Origin: Aliivibrio sp. EL58
GTDB taxonomy: Bacteria; Pseudomonadota; Gammaproteobacteria; Enterobacterales; Vibrionaceae
Assembly: GCF_900312675.1 (NCBI RefSeq)
Contig: NZ_OMPC01000009.1
Location: 496,001-560,000, forward strand
DNA: 64,000 nucleotides
Reading direction: 5' to 3'
Part shown: piece after piece, positions 56,268 to 64,000 of the stretch
Layout: every line of letters begins with the position of its first letter
How positions within the stretch are numbered: the stretch's first letter is position 1
The notes under the pieces: model-generated
Seen by the model: the letters and a program-made list of their open reading frames with translations, nothing else
What the model was told of the DNA's origin: nothing
Database searches by the model: none
Program-made: the position numbers and the translations under genes

Positions 56268-58289
56268 TTAACTTTTTTGATTCATCAATGCTAAATCAAT
56301 CGTAATTGAAACCGCTTCATTAAGATATGCATCAGGAACTTCGTAATCTTTTGGAATGTCATCAATAGTCTTAAACTCTTCTTTTTCAAGATGTTTTTGT
56401 CTTTGATTAACACGCTCTAAACGACGAACGTCTGCATCATCACTTTCTTTTTCACGAACCGCTTTATTCAGTGAAATCGTTGTGATGTCTTTATCCGCTT
56501 TATAGCGAGCAATGTCTTCCTGAATAAAACCAAACTCTTCGTCAGTTTTAATTCGTTCAACATGTTTTTTCGCTAGTGGCTCAATCGTATTTACGATCTG
56601 ATTCGTTTGCGCATAGCTTGCCGCTTTAATGCTATCCCAAGGAAGCGCATTATCTTCAACACTTTCACCAGTTTCTTTCGGATCAATCGCTGTTGGGAAC
56701 GCAATATCAGGAACAACACCTAAGTTTTGCGTACTACCACCATTGATTCGATAGAACTTTTGAATCGTATATTGAACATGGCCAAGTGGTTTATCAAATA
56801 GATCATAAATATGATTTAATGATCTATGTTGTTGAACCGTTCCTTTACCGAATGAGTTTTCACCTAAGATAACGGCACGGCCATAATCTTGCATTGCTGC
56901 AGCAAAAATCTCAGACGCAGATGCACTGTAGCGATTCACTAATACCGTCATTGGACCGGTATATGAAATTTCACCGTCAGTATCCGCATTAACATTAACG
57001 CGTCCGTAGCTATCACGAACTTGAACAACTGGACCAGAAGTAATAAATAATCCTGATAACGCGGTTGCTTCAGTTAATGCACCACCGCCATTATTGCGTA
57101 AATCAACAATGATACCGGTAATATCTTGCTTTTTGAGTTCATCAATCTGTTTTTTAGTGTCTTCAGCTAGACCAACATAGAAACTAGGTACTTCTAATAC
57201 ACCAATTTTCTTGCCATCTTGTTCAATCACTTCAGATTTAACGGCTCTATCTTCTAAACGGATCTTATCTCGAACAATTGTGACAGTGTGACTTTTTGAA
57301 TCTTTACCTTCTGGCAAGATATCTAGGTGCACTTTTGTCCCTTTCGCTCCTTTGATAAGTTGAACGACGTCGTCTAAACGCCAGCCAATAATATCAACAG
57401 ATTTTTCACCATCTTGAGCAACACCGATAATACGATCACCTTCAGACAGTTGCTTACTGTTTTGAGCTGGACCGCCCGCAACTAAAGAACGAATGACAGT
57501 GTAATCATCAGTAGCCTGTAATACTGCCCCAATTCCTTCTAATGAAAGATTCATTTCTGATTGGAATTGCTCTGCATTACGAGGAGATAAATAACTCGTG
57601 TGAGGATCAACTTCACGTGCAAACGCATTAATATAAAGTTGGAACGCATCTTCATTGTGACTTTGAGTCAAACGCTTTAACGCATTATTATAACGCTTAC
57701 CTAACATCTCTTGGATCTCAGGCCAATCTTTACCTGTCATAGACAAGTTCAGAGCATCATATTTAACACGTTTACGCCATAGCTCATTTAACTCAGCTTC
57801 ATCTTTTGGCCAAGCCGCTTCAGAGCGATCCAATTCAAGAGATTCATCAACCGTATAATCGAATTCTTTATCTAAAAGAGAAAGTGCGTAAACATAACGC
57901 TCAAAACGACGCTTCAATGACAAGTTATAGATATCAAAAGCGGCTTGGGAGTCCCCAATCTTTAATTGATCATCTAACTTAGTTGATAACGGGGCGAATG
58001 AAGTAAGATCGGCTTGAATGAAAATATTTCTATTATAATCAAGCATGTCTAAATATCGCTCATAAATGGCAACTGAAAAGTCATCATCTAATGAGAAATG
58101 CTTATAATGAGAACGAGTAAAACGAGAAGTAACACGCTTACTAGCAGTGGCATGCTGCGTTTCTGCGGTTAATACTGGTAAGTCAGTCTCGGAATACTTG
58201 GCGTCTAATACCTTAGCTTCAAGTGCGTGCGCAGAAGCTGCTAGCATAACGCCAGCAGCAATCAGCGAGACTCTTAATCGACAATTCAT
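56268..58289 (-). CDS. prc: periplasmic tail-specific protease Prc
   Basis: 673 residues. Signal peptide to about residue 22 (SAHA/LE), a PDZ domain (IGAVLQATDDYTVIRSLVAGGPA region) and the S41 catalytic domain. Ser457, Asp468 and Lys482 are spaced exactly as Ser452/Asp463/Lys477 of E. coli Prc, within SASASEIFAAAMQDYG and GENSFGKGT. Degrades periplasmic proteins and processes penicillin-binding protein 3. It is 17 nt after proQ, one operon. Confidence 0.97.
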   Translation of the reverse strand: MNCRLRVSLIAAGVMLAASAHALEAKVLDAKYSETDLPVLTAETQHATASKRVTSRFTRSHYKHFSLDDDFSVAIYERYLDMLDYNRNIFIQADLTSFAPLSTKLDDQLKIGDSQAAFDIYNLSLKRRFERYVYALSLLDKEFDYTVDESLELDRSEAAWPKDEAELNELWRKRVKYDALNLSMTGKDWPEIQEMLGKRYNNALKRLTQSHNEDAFQLYINAFAREVDPHTSYLSPRNAEQFQSEMNLSLEGIGAVLQATDDYTVIRSLVAGGPAQNSKQLSEGDRIIGVAQDGEKSVDIIGWRLDDVVQLIKGAKGTKVHLDILPEGKDSKSHTVTIVRDKIRLEDRAVKSEVIEQDGKKIGVLEVPSFYVGLAEDTKKQIDELKKQDITGIIVDLRNNGGGALTEATALSGLFITSGPVVQVRDSYGRVNVNADTDGEISYTGPMTVLVNRYSASASEIFAAAMQDYGRAVILGENSFGKGTVQQHRSLNHIYDLFDKPLGHVQYTIQKFYRINGGSTQNLGVVPDIAFPTAIDPKETGESVEDNALPWDSIKAASYAQTNQIVNTIEPLAKKHVERIKTDEEFGFIQEDIARYKADKDITTISLNKAVREKESDDADVRRLERVNQRQKHLEKEEFKTIDDIPKDYEVPDAYLNEAVSITIDLALMNQKS
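57280..57292. promoter_or_regulatory. matS-like MatP site
   Basis: GTGACAGTGTGAC, 12 of 13 to the matS consensus, inside prc. Confidence 0.45.
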
Positions 58290-58306
58290 GCGTCGGGAGT
58301 GCTCCT

Positions 58307-58933
58307 TTATGAACGAAGATTCTCCGCTTTAACAACCATTTGTAGGCCATTTGATAAGCGAATTCGTACATCATCCTTGTTAATTTCAACGATTGTCGCA
58401 GGCATATTACCTTTACCCATGTTCACGCTTACGTTGTTACCAACAGTAATTTCATCAGCGTTTAGAGCACGAGTTTCAACTGGCTGTTCAACTTTCTTAG
58501 CAGCAGGTTGAGGACGACGCTTAGGTGGAGTAGCAGCACGAGCTGTTTTCTTAGCTTTTGCTTCTTCTCTTACTTTTTTCGCTTGCTCTTTACGACGAGC
58601 AGCTACTTTAGCTTTGCTTTCATCTAAAGTTGTTTTAGCGTGTTCAATGTGCTCTTCTTCTAGTTCACCACAAGGGTTACCATCTAAATCAACACGAGAT
58701 GCGCCCGGCTTAACACCGTGTAGGTAACGCCAAGAAGAGGTGTATTGACGTAAACCAGCACGTAGCTGAGTTTTACTTACTTTAGGATCATCGCTTAAAC
58801 GCTCAGATAAGTCTTGGAAGATACCAATTTTAAGAGGTTTAGCTTCGCCTTCTAAGATAAAGCATTTCGGGAAGCGTTCAGCAATGTATGCAATTACTTC
58901 TTTGCTGTTCGCTAATTTTTCAGAGTTTTCCAT
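58307..58933 (-). CDS. proQ: RNA chaperone ProQ
   Basis: 208 residues. N-terminal FinO-like RNA-binding domain ([19 protein letters not shown] and [20 protein letters not shown], quoted by the cores KPLKIGI and WRYLHGVK). A basic, Ala/Lys-rich linker comes next. The C-terminal Tudor-like domain is [19 protein letters not shown]. Binds structured sRNAs and 3' ends. Upstream partner of prc, as in E. coli. Confidence 0.96.
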   Translation of the reverse strand: MENSEKLANSKEVIAYIAERFPKCFILEGEAKPLKIGIFQDLSERLSDDPKVSKTQLRAGLRQYTSSWRYLHGVKPGASRVDLDGNPCGELEEEHIEHAKTTLDESKAKVAARRKEQAKKVREEAKAKKTARAATPPKRRPQPAAKKVEQPVETRALNADEITVGNNVSVNMGKGNMPATIVEINKDDVRIRLSNGLQMVVKAENLRS

Positions 58934-59038
58934 GTAGTTTCCTGATAGTACGGTTTAGCCCGTATTTAGGTGTATTTCTAGTAAAGATATTCCGCTATTA
59001 TAGATACTTAAGCGTGAAAAACCACTACTGAAAGAAAA

Positions 59039-59491
59039 TTAAAGTCTCTTTTCTGCTTCTTTCATGAAATCAACCAGTCCTTTTTCATCAATTTCGCTAA
59101 ATCGTGCAATATTTGGGCTATCAATATCCAGCACTCCAAATAATTCTCCATTTTTATAAAATGGAATAACAATTTCAGAGTTACTTTCCGCATCACACGC
59201 GATATGACCAGCAAATTGATGAACATCATCGACACGTTGAACCGTTTTAGTAGAAAAAGCAGTGCCACACACCCCTTTTCCAACGGTAATTCGAATACAA
59301 GCAGGTTTGCCTTGGAATGGACCTAATACTAATTCATTATCTTTAAATAGGTAAAAACCCACCCAGTTAATGTCGTCCAGTTCCATATTTAATAGCGCAC
59401 TTATATTTGCCAAATTAGCGATTAGATCCGTTTCACCATCAATAAGACAAAGTGCTTGTTGCGTTAATCGCTCGTAATGCTTTAATTCCAT
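59039..59491 (-). CDS. msrC: free methionine-(R)-sulfoxide reductase (GAF domain, MsrC)
   Basis: 150 residues from the ATG at 59491 (MELKHYERL); a TTG at 59518 gives a longer frame that overlaps the divergent ABC gene. The GAF domain carries Cys65, Cys75 and Cys99, spaced exactly as Cys84/94/118 of E. coli MsrC (YebR). Reduces free Met-R-sulfoxide. Sits between proQ and the let genes, the E. coli order. Confidence 0.92.
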   Translation of the reverse strand: MELKHYERLTQQALCLIDGETDLIANLANISALLNMELDDINWVGFYLFKDNELVLGPFQGKPACIRITVGKGVCGTAFSTKTVQRVDDVHQFAGHIACDAESNSEIVIPFYKNGELFGVLDIDSPNIARFSEIDEKGLVDFMKEAEKRL

Positions 59492-59587
59492 TTTTATATT
59501 TTCCTGTATTTGTACCAATCACTTGCGACTCTATTTATACTGAGTACAATGCCAATGGAAAAGATAATAATAGGAATCATTCTCACA

Positions 59588-61381
59588 ATGAGCAATACTA
59601 CGTCTTCTACAATTAACTGGAATTGGCTATTTAGGCAAGCAAAAACCTATAAAAGTCGTTTAATTGTTGCAAATATCATCGCTATTGTAGCCACACTTAT
59701 CAGTGTCCCTATCCCACTACTGATGCCATTAATGGTGGACGAGGTTTTATTGCATAAACCGTCAACCGGCGTTGAACTATTAAACTCAATGCTGCCTAGT
59801 GCTTGGCAAGGCCCTATCGGTTATATCCTATTGGTTCTCGTTATGGTCATTGTGATGCGTATCGTGAGCCAGATGCTGAATATCTATCAAGGAAGACAAT
59901 TTAGCTTAGTCTCAAAAACCATTACTTATCAAATTCGTCTGCAATTACTCGATAAACTCAGCCTTATTAGCATGAAAGAGTATGAGTCGCGTGGCAGTGG
60001 CGGTATTAACTCTCATATCATTACAGACATTGATACTATCGATAAGTTCCTCGGTCCTACATTAAGCCGTTTTATTGTCTCTTTCTTAACGGTAATAGGA
60101 ACCGCTGGCGTACTTCTTTGGATAAATTGGCAACTCGGATTATTTATTCTTCTGGTAAATCCCATTGTTATCTATTTTTCACGCAAGCTAGGTAATCGTG
60201 TAAAAGATTTAAAACGCAAAGAAAATCAATCTTATGAGCGTTTTCAAACCCGATTAATTGAAACACTTGATGGCATTTATCAATTACGAGCATCAAACCG
60301 TGAACGTGCATTCTTAAACCAACTTAAAAGCCAAGCCGATGAGATAAGACACAGTGCCGATCAATTCTCATGGCAATCAGAAGCCGCTGGACGCCTCTCT
60401 TTCCTTTTATTCTTACTAGGTTTTGAGTTATTTCGTGCTGCCGCAATGATTATGGTACTGCTGAGTGATCTAAGTATCGGCCAAATGTTTGCCATTTTCA
60501 GCTACCTTTGGGTAATGCTTTCTCCAATCCAAGAATTGTTGAGCATTCAATTTTCTTGGTATGGCGCTTCTGCTGCATTAAAACGAGTAAACGCTCTATT
60601 GCACATAGGTGAAGAGCCAAAGATCCAATCAGATATTGACCCGTTCAATGTAAACACTGCTACTGAAATAACCATTAACAATTTAAATTTTAGCTATAAC
60701 GACGAAGTTCAGGTATTAAATGACCTATCACTTACTATTAGACCTGGTGAAAAAGTCGCCCTGGTTGGTGCTAGTGGAGGCGGTAAATCAACCCTTATTC
60801 AACTATTATTAGGGCTTTATCAGCCAACTAACGGGGAGATCCTCTTTAATGGGCATAGTACAAAAGAGGTTGGTTTTGAAAACATCCGCAATCAAATCTC
60901 AGTTGTATTACAACAACCTATACTATTTAATGACACATTGAGGCATAATCTGACATTAGGCGAAGATTACTCTGATGACTTACTGTGGAATGCACTCGAT
61001 GTTGCCCAACTGCAAGATGTCGTGATTCAGTTAACCGATGGGCTTGATACCCAAATTGGTCGTCAGGGCGTTAAACTTTCTGGTGGACAACGTCAGCGAT
61101 TAGCAATTGCAAGAATGGTGTTAACGAATCCAAAATTTGTTATTTTAGATGAAGCTACCTCTGCACTCGATACCGCAACAGAAGCAGAGCTCCATAAAGC
61201 CTTAAGTGATTTCTTAGTTGGCCGTACCACATTAATTGTGGCACACCGTTTAAGTGCGGTAAAACAAGCCGATACCATTTACGTTTTAGATGATGGTAAA
61301 GTGTCTCAATCAGGCACACACCATGAACTGGTTACACAGCAAGGACTGTATCAAACACTGTATGGATCAATTCAAAGTTAA
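59588..61381 (+). CDS. ABC exporter (fused permease-ATPase)
   Basis: 597 residues from the ATG at 59588 (MSNTTSSTIN); an earlier start at 59510 adds 26 residues and overlaps msrC. Six-helix type-1 exporter membrane domain, then an ABC domain. The latter has Walker A GASGGGKST, signature LSGGQRQRLAIARM, Walker B FVILDEATSALD and H-loop IVAHRLS. No N-terminal peptidase domain. Half-transporter, expected to dimerise. It lies only 18 nt before letA; in E. coli no such gene is present between msrC and letA. Confidence 0.92.
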   Translation: MSNTTSSTINWNWLFRQAKTYKSRLIVANIIAIVATLISVPIPLLMPLMVDEVLLHKPSTGVELLNSMLPSAWQGPIGYILLVLVMVIVMRIVSQMLNIYQGRQFSLVSKTITYQIRLQLLDKLSLISMKEYESRGSGGINSHIITDIDTIDKFLGPTLSRFIVSFLTVIGTAGVLLWINWQLGLFILLVNPIVIYFSRKLGNRVKDLKRKENQSYERFQTRLIETLDGIYQLRASNRERAFLNQLKSQADEIRHSADQFSWQSEAAGRLSFLLFLLGFELFRAAAMIMVLLSDLSIGQMFAIFSYLWVMLSPIQELLSIQFSWYGASAALKRVNALLHIGEEPKIQSDIDPFNVNTATEITINNLNFSYNDEVQVLNDLSLTIRPGEKVALVGASGGGKSTLIQLLLGLYQPTNGEILFNGHSTKEVGFENIRNQISVVLQQPILFNDTLRHNLTLGEDYSDDLLWNALDVAQLQDVVIQLTDGLDTQIGRQGVKLSGGQRQRLAIARMVLTNPKFVILDEATSALDTATEAELHKALSDFLVGRTTLIVAHRLSAVKQADTIYVLDDGKVSQSGTHHELVTQQGLYQTLYGSIQS

Positions 61382-61398
61382 TCAATTGGACAACAACC

Positions 61399-62625
61399 GT
61401 GGAAGACGCTAAATTTCGTCGCTGCCACGGCTGTGATCTCGTTGTTAAAGTAGCGAAGGTAGATAAAAAGCAAAACGCGCACTGCCCTCGCTGCAATACA
61501 CAACTGTACCGTGGTAATCGAATCTCATTAAATAGCGATTTAGCCATCGCTATTGCTGCTTTGTTACTTTTTATCCCGTCACATTTTTTTCCTTTAGTTA
61601 CCATTCAATTGTTTGGTGTGATGATCCCTGCAACTCTCCCTTCAGGTACAATTACCTTAATGGGTGAAGGGTTCCCTATGCTTGGGTTACTTATCTTATT
61701 TTGCAGCTCAATCGTTCCTTTTCTTGTTTGTGGATCTGTTGTCACCGCACACATCGCATTACGATTAAAACTGTTTAAGTTATTTAGAAGTAGCATTTCG
61801 ACTGTTCAGCACTTAAAAGATTGGATGATGCTAGATGTATTCTTAGTAAGCTTGGCTATTGCCTGCTTTAAAATTCAAGATCATGCCGATATCTTTGTCG
61901 GTTCAGGACTCTATGGATTACTCTTACTTCAATTCGTTAGCTCTTTACTGCTTACACACGTAAGTGCAAGACGTTATTGGCGCGCTTGGCAACGAAAACA
62001 TCAAAAAGAAATCGAAGCTCCGATTATTGAACCTGAGCATTCTGTTCATTGTGGGCATTGTCACTTTACTCAACAAAAAGGCAGCCATTGTATTCGCTGC
62101 TCTCGCCCTATTCACGCGCGAAAACCAAACTCTATCCAAAAAACATGGACTTACCTGATCACGGCAGCCATTTTTATTATTCCAGCCAACATTCTTTCCA
62201 TTTCTATTTTATTAACTAATGGAAAGAGATTAGAAGACACGATTTTCTCTGGGGTTGCCGGATTAATTAGAACCGATATGTACGGTATTGCCATTATTAT
62301 ATTTGTTGCCAGTATTGTGGTTCCTGTTGCTAAGATCTTAGGTCTTGGCTACCTACTATTATGTGTTCAATTCAAACGCAGCATATTTCACCGCCAACGA
62401 ATGTCTATTTATGTGGCAGTAAAATGGATTGGTAAATGGTCAGTCATGGATTTATTCGTAATTTCTATTATGATGACATTGATTGATCGCGGACAAATTT
62501 TAGATTTTACCCCAGGCCTTGGTGCCGTTGCCTTCGGACTAGTTGTGGTATTCACCATGCTGGCCGCTGAAAGTTTTGATTCTCGTCTGATTTGGGATAA
62601 TTATGAACGAACCGAAAAATCTTGA
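61399..62625 (+). CDS. letA: LetA/PqiA-family membrane protein
   Basis: 408 residues from a GTG start. Two zinc-ribbon segments, CHGCDLVVK...CPRC and CGHCHFTQQKGSHCIRC, each come before a four-helix PqiA domain. This is the LetA (YebS) layout. It works with LetB to move lipids across the envelope. It overlaps letB by 23 nt and lies after the ABC exporter. PqiA is the closest alternative, but the location and the MCE number of the next gene favour LetA. Confidence 0.9.
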   Translation: MEDAKFRRCHGCDLVVKVAKVDKKQNAHCPRCNTQLYRGNRISLNSDLAIAIAALLLFIPSHFFPLVTIQLFGVMIPATLPSGTITLMGEGFPMLGLLILFCSSIVPFLVCGSVVTAHIALRLKLFKLFRSSISTVQHLKDWMMLDVFLVSLAIACFKIQDHADIFVGSGLYGLLLLQFVSSLLLTHVSARRYWRAWQRKHQKEIEAPIIEPEHSVHCGHCHFTQQKGSHCIRCSRPIHARKPNSIQKTWTYLITAAIFIIPANILSISILLTNGKRLEDTIFSGVAGLIRTDMYGIAIIIFVASIVVPVAKILGLGYLLLCVQFKRSIFHRQRMSIYVAVKWIGKWSVMDLFVISIMMTLIDRGQILDFTPGLGAVAFGLVVVFTMLAAESFDSRLIWDNYERTEKS

Positions 62626-64000
62626 TTCTACTGTTGAACAAGTAAACATCAAAAATGAACGCGGTATCTCACCATTGTGGATACTGCCTCTACTTGCTCT
62701 CTGTCTTGGTGGATGGCTAGTCTACTCTGCCATTATTGAAGCGGGTCAACGTGTTCAAATCTATTTTGATGACGCGCAAGGACTAATAGCAGGCCGAACA
62801 ACTATTCGTTATCAGGGTCTTGAAGTGGGTATGGTTAAAAACATCACCTTATCTAAAGATCTCTCTAATATTTACGTTGATGCTGATATTTATCCCGAAG
62901 CTGCCGATCTTTTAAAAGATAACACTCAATTTTGGTTGGTTAAACCGCAAGCATCATTAACAGGTATCTCAGGATTAGATGCTTTAGTTTCTGGTAACTA
63001 TATTGCAATTTTACCGGGAACTGGTGAAGCAAAAACTAAATTCACCGCATTGGCAAACTCACCTGCAATTCAACCTGATTCCACTGGTTTAAGCGTAACT
63101 CTTCGCTCTAAGGATTTAGGTTCAATTTCTGTTGGTTCAAAAATCTATTATAAAAAAATCCCTATTGGGGAAGTCTATAACTTTAAACTCGATCATAAAA
63201 GCGATAACGTTAGAATTAAAGTGCTTATCCAAGAAGAATATTCGCATTTAATTACATCAAAAAGTCGTTTCTGGAATGCCAGTGGCATTGGCGCAAGCGT
63301 TGGCTTTAATGGCGTAGATGTTCAACTTGAAAGTTTGTCAGCATTAATTGGTGGTGCTATTGCGGTGGACTCACCCGATGATGGTGCCGAGATAGAAAAC
63401 GGCAAAGAGTTCCGTCTATACAGTAATATCAAAACGGCTGGTCGCGGTATTTCAATCAAGATCACTCTGCCTGACAATAATCAAATCAGCCCTAATGGAT
63501 CAGCCATTATGTATCGTGGCCTTGAAATAGGCCAAATAAACAGTTTAAAGCTGTCTGATGATAAAAAAGACATCATTGCTTCTGCAACGGTTGAGCCTGC
63601 ATTCACAGATTACTTAAATGATGGATCTCGCTTTGTATTAGAAGAAGCAAAGCTGGGCTTATCCGGCGTTGAAAACATTGGTAATCTCGTTCGTGGCAAT
63701 TTCCTTACCTTAATCCCAGGTAGCGGTGATAAATCACGTGCATTTACAGCCATTCGAAAACAAGAACTGATTAAACAAGATGCAAAAGCACTCACCTTTT
63801 CATTATACGCAGACCGCTCTTTTGGGTTAACACCAGATACTGCAATCTCATATAAAGGAATAAAAGTAGGTTCAGTGACTCATGTGGCATTGGTTAATGA
63901 CAGAGTAAAATTTGATGTCATGATCCTTGAAAAATATAAGCATCTAATCAAATCAAACAATAAATTCTTTGTCTCTGGCAGTGTATCTGCTGAGCTAACT
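62603..64000 (+). CDS. letB: LetB MCE-domain lipid tunnel protein (C-terminus beyond the window)
   Basis: 466 codons are visible with no stop. An N-terminal membrane helix (LWILPLLALCLGGWLVYSAI region) is followed by at least four MCE domains. They start near 62742, 63075, 63432 and 63786, each with a G-x-I/R-Y-K/Q-G-L/I-x-VG-type motif (IRYQGLEVG, IYYKKIPIG, IMYRGLEIG, ISYKGIKVG). PqiB has three MCE domains and LetB seven, so this is LetB. It forms a periplasm-spanning hydrophobic tunnel. Confidence 0.92.
   Translation, partial: MNEPKNLDSTVEQVNIKNERGISPLWILPLLALCLGGWLVYSAIIEAGQRVQIYFDDAQGLIAGRTTIRYQGLEVGMVKNITLSKDLSNIYVDADIYPEAADLLKDNTQFWLVKPQASLTGISGLDALVSGNYIAILPGTGEAKTKFTALANSPAIQPDSTGLSVTLRSKDLGSISVGSKIYYKKIPIGEVYNFKLDHKSDNVRIKVLIQEEYSHLITSKSRFWNASGIGASVGFNGVDVQLESLSALIGGAIAVDSPDDGAEIENGKEFRLYSNIKTAGRGISIKITLPDNNQISPNGSAIMYRGLEIGQINSLKLSDDKKDIIASATVEPAFTDYLNDGSRFVLEEAKLGLSGVENIGNLVRGNFLTLIPGSGDKSRAFTAIRKQELIKQDAKALTFSLYADRSFGLTPDTAISYKGIKVGSVTHVALVNDRVKFDVMILEKYKHLIKSNNKFFVSGSVSAELT

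Noticed and set aside
1-64000. tRNA, rRNA, CRISPR arrays, insertion sequences, prophage or defence islands.
   Set aside because: None was recognised in either strand; the window is mostly conserved chromosome with small accessory genes at the left.

Overview
The window looks like a terminus-proximal stretch of chromosome I of a marine Vibrionaceae, most likely Aliivibrio fischeri or a close relative. This rests on low-GC, strongly vibrio-like protein sequences, a Qnr-type pentapeptide protein, tandem potD genes, a ccoNOQP-ccoHIS-fnr-uspE-ttcA block, and a matP-ycbZ-fabA-rmf block arranged as in Enterobacteria. No rRNA, tRNA, CRISPR array, insertion sequence or prophage was recognised. The species call is inference from recognition, not from a search.

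Layout. 1-12.2 kb is the accessory-like part. It holds an FAD dehydrogenase (cut at the left edge), a LysR/MATE divergent pair, a methyltransferase, small proteins, a DUF3465 secreted protein, a decayed chitin-binding-like gene, a soluble lytic transglycosylase, a CCGSCS-motif mini-protein, a PACE efflux pump, an acetyltransferase, a Qnr-like gyrase-protecting protein, a cupin and an ABM protein. 12.2-23.4 kb carries a nupC-type nucleoside transporter with CRP-like sites, a LysR regulator, the sirtuin cobB, the spermidine importer potABC with two potD genes separated by terminator-like hairpins, and a bax/DUF2987 cell-envelope cluster. 23.4-34.1 kb is a respiratory block on the minus strand: ccoN-ccoO-ccoQ-ccoP, then ccoH-ccoI-ccoS-safE-like, then fnr (with an FNR box over its own promoter), uspE and ttcA. 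34.1-38.7 kb has an odd 680-bp intergenic region with a long hairpin, a DUF1439 lipoprotein, matP, a Lon-like protease (ycbZ), fabA and rmf. 38.9-55.3 kb is a conserved housekeeping run: a DUF3466 surface protein, uup, a glutaredoxin-like protein, rlmKL, zapC, pyrD, a 1610-residue NAD-glutamate dehydrogenase, DUF2835 and pepN. 55.4-64 kb holds an unknown secreted protein, prc, proQ and msrC on the minus strand, then an ABC exporter followed by letA and letB (cut at the right edge) on the plus strand.

How parts work together. ccoNOQP encodes the cbb3 terminal oxidase, and ccoHIS plus the SafE-like protein mature its copper centres; FNR next door is the oxygen-sensing regulator. The ABC exporter, LetA and LetB sit in one tight operon, suggesting an envelope lipid-trafficking module.

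The most striking non-genic signal is a scatter of 13-bp palindromes matching the MatP-binding matS consensus between about 23 and 57 kb. It includes one exact match inside ccoI and one in the promoter of matP itself, which fits a chromosome-terminus (Ter) domain.
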